A stretch of DNA of 64,000 bases from NCBI GenBank assembly GCA_028015205.1, contig CM051514.1, positions 46,640,150 to 46,704,149 on the forward strand, read 5' to 3'. Source of the stretch: Mytilisepta virgata (Eukaryota; Mollusca; Bivalvia; Mytilida; Mytilidae). Positions 56,827-64,000 of the stretch are shown here, in pieces. Every line of letters starts with the position of its first letter. The stretch's first letter is position 1. The position numbers and the translations under genes were made by a program. The notes under the pieces were generated by a model. That model did not search any database and was not told the DNA's origin. It worked only from the letters and a program-made list of their open reading frames with translations.

Positions 56827-57000
56827 ATGTTGAGCGGGATTCTACCTCACGTAGTATTTTTACTGATGGTGATACACCTTTCCTGTATCTATGCTTTTAA
56901 TGGTGGCGACTGGGACAACGGTTGGGACAATGATTGGGACAACGGATATGACAATGGTTACCGCGGTTACCGTGGCTACCGGTTTATGTGGTTCGGATAA
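56827..57000 (+). CDS. Peptide gene 7: short secreted WDNG/YRG-repeat peptide precursor
   Basis: A 57-residue precursor. The ATG lies one base after the acceptor CTTAATTACAG (exon begins at 56826), following an intron of 0.52 kb. Residues 1-23 form a hydrophobic signal peptide ending HLSCIYA. The mature part, residues 24-57, is FNGGDWDNGWDNDWDNGYDN followed by GYRGYRGYRFMWFG. So a run of four D[WY]DN units is followed by three YRG steps and an aromatic end with terminal Gly, a possible amidation donor. The acidic-then-basic order is the same as in the other peptides, but the sequence is Gly-, Trp- and Asn-rich. That also recalls small mussel foot (byssal) proteins of the fp-3 type. There is no cysteine in the mature part. 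An ATTAAA near 57149 may serve polyadenylation. Its membership of the same family is inferred from layout. Confidence 0.75.
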   Translation: MLSGILPHVVFLLMVIHLSCIYAFNGGDWDNGWDNDWDNGYDNGYRGYRGYRFMWFG

Positions 57001-57159
57001 TGTTGACATATTTAAAAATAGAATCCTCTTAATTATAGATTATATTTACGTAGGCATATTTCATTCAGTATTTTACAATATTTGTTTATTATTATTAGAT
57101 AGTTTTTAGTTTGTCAATGATTTTCCTTTTATTTTCAATGATAGTTTTATTAAAATATA

Positions 57160-57628
57160 AGAACGAATTGCAGTGCTTTATTGCCTCTCTACACTTATCC
57201 CTCTATGCACATACAATTACCACGAGTGTTAATAACTAGATTTTGGATATTGAGAAATGTTTAGAATAAATTTCCAATTGTCTTGCAAATTCCATCCTAT
57301 ATTGACTGAACTCCAAATTGTAAGCACTCATACCGAAAGATCAGTTTTGTGTGTGCAAAATTTCTTTTAGTGTGAGAGGTTCTAATGAAAAAACTTGTTA
57401 ACTTTTCCTTTATGGCCAGAAGTATTTATTTTTCATCGAAATTATATTCCAACTACAATTGCAATAAATTACATTAAAATCACTTTCCGGAAAATGAACG
57501 CGCCTACAGAAGCATGTTCCGTTTATTATGATGTTATGAAAATAACTCGCCGAAATAAACTTACAAAAGTGTCACCTCGTAACTTACATGTGTTTTATTG
57601 TATTTTGAAACCATAAGGATAAGAACAA
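57160..57628. other. Spacer after peptide gene 7
   Basis: No supported gene. A 73-codon open frame at 57395-57616 has no domain. Confidence 0.4.
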
Positions 57629-58255
57629 GAGGCTCCCAAGATCCTGAATCGCTTGCCTGTTATATTTTGTGTACCAGTAGATCTTGCATCAATGATTAGT
57701 TTTGCTATTTAATGTATACCGTCGCAATTTTCTCCTTAATATTGACCTATACAGCTAAAATATAGAACCCAAATAGATATGGTTGCTAGGGACTTTTTCA
57801 GCATTGACTCTTGACCTTCAATTTTGACTTGAACAGGTAAATTGTAGGGTCCTGAACCCAAATATATATGGTTGCTAGGGACTTTTTCATCAGTTGTTAT
57901 GGACTTTTTCAGTGACCCTTGACCTTTCTTTTTGATTTGTACAGGTAAGATCTTTAACCCAAATATATATTGTTGCTATGGACTTTTTCAATGGCATTGA
58001 CTCTTGATCTTCAATTTTGGTGACCATGTTTCTTAACGGACAAGAAAATAAAACATAAACTATAATCTAGATACCCAAAGGATCATTCCGACTAAGTATG
58101 GCTGTAATTGGTTCAGTGGTTTCAGAGATGAAGATCTTTGAAAAAAGTTTACGACGGACGGGCGACGGACGGATGACGGACGGGCGACGGACGGATGACG
58201 GACGCCAAGTGATTGCAAAAGCTTACATGTCCTTTTAGGACAGGTGAGCTAAAAA
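57629..58255. mobile_element. Non-autonomous element with GACGGACGG block
   Basis: It opens with AAGAGGCTCCCAAGATCCTG and CGCTTGCCTGT. It has three degenerate core repeats marked by GTTGCTAGGGACTTTTTCA (57781, 57871 and a shortened one near 57970). It ends with a run of GACGGACGGGCGACGGACGG followed by AGGACAGGTGAGCTAAAA. GCTTGCCTGT near the start and ACAGGTGAGC at the end are near inverted copies. I know this type as widespread in bivalves. No transposase. Confidence 0.7.
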
Positions 58256-58259
58256 GAGT

Positions 58260-60650
58260 AAAAAACCAATAAAAATGAAATGACGGAGAAACCCTCGGGT
58301 ATGATGTCAAGGGTCTCTGACTCCACATAGCATGGTCAGCAAACGTTTGAAATACTACCCTAGTGTTTCTGAGATTTCTGGATCTTACACTTTCATCGGT
58401 GTTTGATTCTGTATATCTTCGTTAACAAATACATGTATATGTTTCAAAGTATCTTAATAAATAAAAAAATATATTATAAAAATTGTCAAAAGCATATACA
58501 TTTTGTATAGACATATTTGTTTCATATATATTACCTAATATCTCTATAGAAAAAAAAACAAGTCCCATAAATAAAAGCAACATTACATCATTCGTCAAAA
58601 ATATAAAAAGGACAAAACTAAGGTACAACATGAACACATAAAAAAAGCAATATTTTATTTTATTTCTCACCCTACATTTTACGGTTGGTCCAGAGATATT
58701 ACAGCAAATAACCTATAAGTTTGCATCAAGAAAAAAAATATACGTTGGGGCCAAATCACACAATCAAGGATAAAAGAAAATTAAATATTAAATTTTACCT
58801 CATTTCCATGTCTTATTTATACGAAAGGTAAAATGCAACAATACCATATGTTCCTTGTTAATATTTATATCTGTTAATTTGAACCCTACCATATTTGATT
58901 TGTCACTAAACTGAACTTAGATATTGGGATGAACATATTTTATTTATAAGACCAAAAAAAGTATGGGGGGGGGGGGGGGCAGAAACGAACACTTACCTTT
59001 ACACTCAAGGAGAGTTTAAATTATGTTTGGCCCAACCTTAATTTTTTTCAGCCTAAATATATACTTGGTAGCGGTCATGGTTTTGCCAAAACATGAAATT
59101 TAATTACAAATGTATACTACATGTATGTCACGATTATGAATTTGTCCAAAGACAACCTTTGGGGCCAAAAAGTATACTTGGTTACGGATACGATTTTGCC
59201 TAAATGAAACATTTTTGTCAAAAAATATACTTGGTCATGGTTATAGTAAAAAAAATAAAACATATCACAAAATAACGAAATAAATAGTTCTGTCCAATGT
59301 AATGCCCCATTCTCCTCTAATGGTCTCCGCATGGAGTTAAGGCATTATTTTGTTTTGGTAAGTCAATAAAAGAGGTAAAACTACATGTAATACAATCTAC
59401 TCAAAAGTCTGGAATACTAAAACCATATAATAAATGAATATTAAAAAGTCACAATAATAACGATAATAATAATAAAAAAAAAACAATGAGCAATAACAAA
59501 ACAAATTTGTTCATAGACTATCTTATAAAAAATTCTTTTTAAGAATCACCTTTATCCTTTGTAAAGTAAACCTACAATTGAAATTAAAAACAAATATTTA
59601 TAATATGATGAGTCGTAAATTGGCGAAATGTACACATCTTGTGCATCAAAATTTTCATCAAGACATTTATTACAAGAAAGTATGCTTATGCATAAAAAAG
59701 TGTCAGGATAGATAAGGGTGGGGTTTGGACACCAGTAAAACCGGTTTAACCCCATCTGTACCAATTCAGACTATCCTGACTCTCTGTTGTGTTCATGTTT
59801 GTGCCCTTTTATTTTATTTTTTATCTTTGGTTCTGAATGTTGGGTGGCGTCGATTGATTGGTATGTCATTGTTATCCTTTCCTGTATCCATTTTGTTGTT
59901 TATTTGTTGTGCTACTATTTTTCAGAATTTCTTAATATCCGTCGCAGAGTTCATATCATCGTAATACTGCATTTAATATCACCTTATATGTCCATATTGT
60001 GTAGTGGTACGTAGTATGGAACGGAACGGATATGAATTCTTCACCGGAGATTGAGAATTTCTCTACATGGCCAAGAATTTTCTACTACTTAAATTGTGAA
60101 TATTAATTGCATTTTTGTTAAAATGACAATCACATATGTCTAAAAAACTTTGCAACAATTTTTTTTATCATAAACGGAGTAATTTTTTCGTCAATAACCT
60201 TCCTGATAGGTTAATTTGTATGTTACAGGAACAAGCTGTTTGTTTTAATATGAGCATTCATTAACTGCATACAGATGAACCTGTTTATCTCGAATACTGC
60301 TTATTTAGATGCCATGCATGTGTCAAACTAGAACATTTCTCTATAAGTCTATTATACTTCTTTTGTTAGTGTGAAGTTTATTCTCCGTTGTTACTTCTAA
60401 ATTCTAGCAGCCACGTGCTTGCCATGAAAGTAATATATAGGTCTGTTCTTTGGTGAGTTTTAAATCTACTATTTTCTGTCATTTTGGCATCAAGTTATTG
60501 CTCATAATTCAGATTTAAACATTTTCTGTCTTGACCACTTTGGATGATGTAATTTGTTACATACATGTATGTTAAAATACATTGCAATTAAAGAATATAA
60601 TTGTTATGTGACACTTTGAGTTTGCATAAAGGTTCTAACTTATATCTATA
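58260..60650. other. Stretch without supported gene
   Basis: AT-rich, with a G-run at 58966-58979 and a dispersed core repeat at 59605-59660. The missing 3' exon of the nucleoside transporter probably lies here or further left, but I could not identify it. Confidence 0.4.
59605..59660 (-). repeat. Dispersed core repeat, copy 8
   Basis: GATGAGTCGTAAATTGGCGA and ATGTACACATCTTGTGCATC. Confidence 0.65.
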
Positions 60651-60651
60651 C

Positions 60652-60832
60652 CTGCTATGCTTCCGGTCAGAAAACAGGCAGCGTTTCCAGTTATCATAGC
60701 TCGAAGTATCATGCCCGTGACATCAGATTTTCTTGATGGAGCTAGGGCAGTCAATCCACCCAATAAAATTCCCATTGATCCAAAATTAGCAAACCCACAT
60801 AATGCATACGTTGATATAACTTCAGACCGGTC
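60652..60832 (-). CDS. SLC28: SLC28 coding exon with YALCGFANFGS
   Basis: 181 bases. The acceptor is GTTCTGCAG before GACCGG; the donor GTATAG follows GCAG at 60652. It encodes DRSEVISTYALCGFANFGSM and the final conserved helices of the transport domain, ending ACFLTGSIAG in phase 1. Confidence 0.9.
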
Positions 60833-63752
60833 CTGCAGAACACAAAAGAATAACATAACAATATTAGAGCTTCAATCACTCATAGGATCATAGTTTGCTC
60901 AACTAGACCCAAAAACACTGAATATTTTTTACACAGGACTAATAACAAAATAAAACTACTGATTTTCTTTCTTTTTTATTTTTGGATTATTTTGTAGTCA
61001 CTACGAATTCGGCAAGTTTTCCTCCGTATTTAAGGTATCCGGACCATAAATGACCACGTGATTATTCAAAATTTCCCGGATGTTCCATACAACGCAATTG
61101 AAATGACCTCGGTAATTACCGGCAAACTTCGGAAATGCCAATGTAACTAACTTATTTTTACACACTCTGCATATAAGCAACAAAGTGTGTTTCAACTTCA
61201 GAAAAATATATATACAAAATTCCAGCTTTAAATTGTTTGTTTCAGCCATTCACGGTCAAAAAGAGATACAATTTTCGATCATGATCTATTATGGTCCGGA
61301 TACCTTAATTGCTTAAATGTTATTTTGTTGGCATATCATTAATACGTCTGAAGGGTAAACAGTACAATAATAGTATAATTGGTGTTTAAAACAAAGTTTT
61401 GAGTATATTTTTAGGGGAATTTACAGTTGTAGTTGATTTGAGACACATCAGTATTATATGTTAAACTGTTTATTTATACAATATCACAATTCATTCCTAT
61501 TGAATTTGTATACACATCGCGTGCATCAAAATGGGTACCATAAAATATGTCTTTATTTAATATTTACCGACATAATACCAAGCTCAAGAGTGATGTTGTG
61601 TGTTCCATTGGTATAAATGACATCATCGTTATTCCACCACCAGATATCACCAGAGTTTACTGTAAGATTGGCTGCGCTCATAAATGACGTCAGAGTTCGT
61701 CTGTTCTTTATTATTTTTGCAAGGTCAAAGAATGCTATATATTCGTTTGTAAATGTTTTTTTAGCTACAAGTGTTGCCACTTTGCGGCAATCAGCAATAT
61801 CCGCCCCCATGAAATATGCAATAGGATAAAATAAATACGAACAAATAAACTGAAACAGAATAAAAATACACCAGTAAACTCAAAAGTTTTACACGTACAT
61901 GTATATCTCAGTTTTATTACACCATATTACATATATGCAGAAAATACCGCCCGTGATTTTCGTGTTTCGGTTACCTTTGTTATGTTTTTTTCACCATTGT
62001 TCCCTTCCCATGAAGTGCTTGTATTGTGGATTGGATTTTTGTTCATTGTTGAATACCATATGATAATTTCCGTTTTTGATCCAATGAGATTTTGTATCGT
62101 TGACGCTTGCCCTAAATCCTTGGATATCACATGTTCTAAGCAAAACCCTATATTTAAAGTTTTTACCTCCTATCATTTTTCTACACGTAGGCTGAAAAAT
62201 ATTTTAGAAAGAAATTCCGATCGAGAAGAATAATGAACTCTAATAAAAACAAGAGCTACTAACGTTAACGGAGCAGAGCATGTTTACACTTCCGGAGCAC
62301 CCGATGACATTCCCGTTTTTTATGGGAGTTCACATTGCTAGTGCTGTAGTTTATGTACTGTCTTTTTCTAGTTTTGTTTAGCTTATTATACGTTTTTTAT
62401 TATTTTAGTTATAAATGTACATGTTTCCTTGTCGCATTTGTTTGAGGTGTTCCATTCTCCTGACTTTGTCTTTTCCTTGGACTTCCAATTTGTGGACATT
62501 TCCCACTGTTTTGTCGCTTCGGTATTCGATTGTCGATATTCAAGCAGGGGGAAAACCTTTTACAGGTTTATGTTTATATCGTCAAATATTTTGTATAATA
62601 TTTAAAAAAAAGTAAAAATTGAGAAATTTCATGTAAAATAATTGACCTCTAATGTAAATCCTTCAACTCCAACTCTTTCTCCAAACCATGCAAGTGTCAC
62701 GTTGACAAACTTCAGCAGACTGAGAAATGCTATCACATTGACTATTATTGCAGCAACTAGTTTGGCTGATATAGTTGCTCCATTAGTGGCTGCTTCAAAT
62801 ATATTTCTGTCTTTTCTGGTGAAAGATAATAAACAAGATACAATATTTTGGGTTACTCCTCCTCAGTTTACATATTTCTGTCTTTTCTGACGTGAAAGAT
62901 AATAAACAAGTTACAATATTTTGGGTTACTCCTCCTCAGTTTTCATTTTTGGCCCTAAGCACTGCAGACAAATACGTATACGGAATATTTAAAAATGGGT
63001 GGCCTTCAATACGTCAAAATTGGTATCAGAGAAGGCTATTGATCTCATTAAAGATATCCCAAAAAGGGGATCTTTACACCCTTGTTTTTTTATTTAATCT
63101 GTAGTCAATGATAGTAGGAGTGAACAATGGATGAGAAAGATTTACAAGTTTAATACTTATTCTTTTTCAGTCTTTGTAATTAATTAATATTAAAATATAA
63201 CAGTTTTTACATTATATGATCAATTGTTTGCATCTACAACCATATACAACACCTTCAGCGCCAAGAAATAATCAGACGTCTCAGTGGCTATTTAGCCCAG
63301 ACCTATTCAATAGAATTGATCAGTGTAAGGGAGACAAGAAGATATTAATATGCTGTGTTTACAATATTGGGTCATAAACTACGATAAGACAGAAGCCTCT
63401 GATTAACAGGATTTTCTAAAAAGTTTTATTAACAGTTCCAAGCTCCATTTTAAGCCTCGAGCACAACTGAGGGGTCGTAAATCGACGACATTGTATATCA
63501 TGTTCATCAAAATTGATACCATAGAAATTATTACATATTTTATTCGGTGAAATCGACATTTTAACAAGGATTATTTAGTGAATATAAAATGAATTACATT
63601 CTTAATTGCTTGAAAACTTACGATTTTTCTATCTTTGAGAATTCTTTGGATGAATTATCATTCCTCTGAACTTCTGGATATGCAATCTTAGACAAAGCCA
63701 AGGCCGCTGGTGCAGACATGACAGATGCAGTTAGTAGGTGGTTGGCTGGTAC
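60652..63752 (-). CDS. SLC28: Concentrative nucleoside transporter, SLC28/CNT family (partial gene, four exons)
   Basis: A plasma-membrane symporter family that takes up nucleosides with a sodium or proton gradient. Four exons on the minus strand, 63752-63622, 62815-62647, 61849-61568 and 60832-60652, join in frame (intron phases 2, 0, 0) through GT-AG junctions. The joined reading runs through VPANHLLTASVMSAPAALAL, ATNGATISAKLVAAIIVNVI, FICSYLFYPIAYFMGADIAD, VAKKTFTNEYIAFFDLAKII, SEVISTYALCGFANFGSMGI and LLGGLTALAPSRKSD. KKTFTNEYIAF fits the CNT signature (G/A)xKx3NEFVA(Y/M/F) with two conservative changes. The order matches the C-terminal half of the family. The N-terminal exons lie beyond 64000. 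The last exon, entered in phase 1 after SIAG, was not found. Subtype and substrate choice cannot be told. Confidence 0.92.
61030..61308. mobile_element. TTAA-bounded inverted-repeat element, 279 bp, in an SLC28 intron
   Basis: TTAAGGTATCCGGACCATAA and, reversed, the same word at the right end (TTATGGTCCGGATACCTTAA with one base difference). Length and TTAAGGT start are like the 281 bp elements at 26204 and 31360, but the interior is unrelated. Confidence 0.85.
61497..61545 (-). repeat. Dispersed core repeat, copy 9 (partial)
   Basis: TATACACATCGCGTGCATCA and AAATGGGTACCATAAAA, in an SLC28 intron just downstream of an exon. Confidence 0.5.
61568..61849 (-). CDS. SLC28: SLC28 coding exon with the CNT signature
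   Basis: 282 bases in phase 0 on both sides. The acceptor is TTCTGTTTCAG; the donor GTAAAT follows ATGTCG. It encodes FICSYLFYPIAYFMGADIAD, the NEYIAF signature, and an outward loop with likely N-glycosylation sites (NLT, NGT and NIT words), ending LELGIMS. Confidence 0.92.
62271..62543 (+). repeat. Dispersed retroelement-tail repeat, copy C
   Basis: The reverse complement of 2251-2522, in an SLC28 intron. CACTTCCGGAGCACC, GACTTTGTCTTTTCCTTGGA and GTCGCTTCGGTATTCG are shared. Confidence 0.65.
62647..62815 (-). CDS. SLC28: SLC28 coding exon with ATNGATISAKL
   Basis: 169 bases. The acceptor is TTATCTTTCACCAG, the donor GTCAAT after GAG. It encodes DRNIFEAATNGATISAKLVA, a hydrophobic helix and the loop WFGERVGVEGFTLE. 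It lies next to a 76-base tandem duplication that repeats part of the exon edge. Confidence 0.88.
62798..62945. repeat. About 76 bp tandem duplication across an SLC28 exon edge
   Basis: ATATTTCTGTCTTTTCTG, GTGAAAGATAATAAACAAG and TTTTGGGTTACTCCTCCTCA occur twice in a row. The inner copy contains the working acceptor (minus strand). In the outer copy CTGGTG is changed to CTGACG, so its AG is not placed the same way. Either side could give alternative splicing. Confidence 0.8.
63450..63525 (-). repeat. Dispersed core repeat, copy 10
   Basis: GCCTCGAGCACAACTGAGGG, GTCGTAAATCGACGACATTG and ATCAAAATTGATACCATAG. Confidence 0.65.
63622..63752 (-). CDS. SLC28: SLC28 coding exon with LLTASVMSAPAALA
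   Basis: 131 bases. The acceptor is CTTCTTTTACTAG, the donor GTAAGT. It encodes VPANHLLTASVMSAPAALAL, SKIAYPEVQRN and a short polar linker, ending in phase 2. It is the most upstream exon visible; earlier exons lie outside the window. Confidence 0.9.
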
Positions 63753-63756
63753 CTAG

Positions 63757-64000
63757 TAAAAGAAGTAGGGCCACTTTTCCGTGTATTTGTTTCACTCATA
63801 ACATTTCCATTATCCAGTACGTACCGACTTCCGGTTCATCTGGTACGTCATTTGTAACGAACCACTGTTGTACGAGCCAATAATGGAACACGAATCTTTG
63901 GTTCAATTTGAACGTACCGCATAACGTAAATCACCCCTGGGACATTTTTTTAAATTCTTAAATATTTATCAATATTTATAAATGATTGTATGCAATGCAT
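63757..64000. other. SLC28 intron reaching the window edge
   Basis: No exon is recognised here. A GGTACGTCATTTG block and CGTACCGCATAACG lie within it. Confidence 0.4.

Overview
The window is eukaryotic, AT-rich, intron-containing and full of repeats. It most resembles a marine bivalve genome, probably a mussel (Mytilida). That inference rests on the type of dispersed repeats, on degenerate reverse transcriptases of a kind common in bivalves, and on a run of small secreted peptide genes.

Main content: seven short secreted-peptide genes at about 4.0, 13.8, 27.5, 35.9, 44.0, 50.4 (minus strand) and 56.8 kb. Each has a TATA-type promoter, a short untranslated first exon ending in a GT donor, one intron of 0.4-3.1 kb, and one coding exon that opens a few bases after an AG acceptor. 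The precursors (57-128 aa) have a signal peptide and a cysteine-free mature region. Five of the seven have an Asp-rich stretch (often DAPDRPD or DTPDTPD) followed by a basic, aromatic tail ending in Gly, a possible amidation signal. One copy lacks the Arg-rich tail and one minus-strand member is mainly acidic. Signal peptides and core promoters are shared by subsets of the genes while the mature parts differ. This is the pattern of a multigene family of host-defence or other secreted peptides. I do not recognise the family and its function is unknown.

Right end: four exons of a concentrative nucleoside transporter (SLC28/CNT) on the minus strand, 63752 down to 60652. Its 5' exons lie beyond the window and its last exon was not found.

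The rest is repeat sequence. At 0.4-0.9 kb there is a broken MULE-type transposase. At 4.9-9.5 kb there is a four-copy tandem array of a 1.15 kb unit. At 10.2-11.7 kb there is an element with seven or more 174 bp core repeats. At 16.75-22.2 kb there is a 5.46 kb minisatellite with higher-order structure. At 34.3-35.1 kb (30 bp unit) and 39.0-39.6 kb (40 bp unit) there are shorter minisatellites. At 26.2, 29.4-33.4 and 61.0 kb there are five TTAA-bounded inverted-repeat elements. Several foldback hairpins are present. Degenerate reverse transcriptase pieces lie at 27.1, 32.4-33.2, 41.6, 47.3 and 54.9-55.6 kb. Many of these lie inside the introns of the peptide genes.
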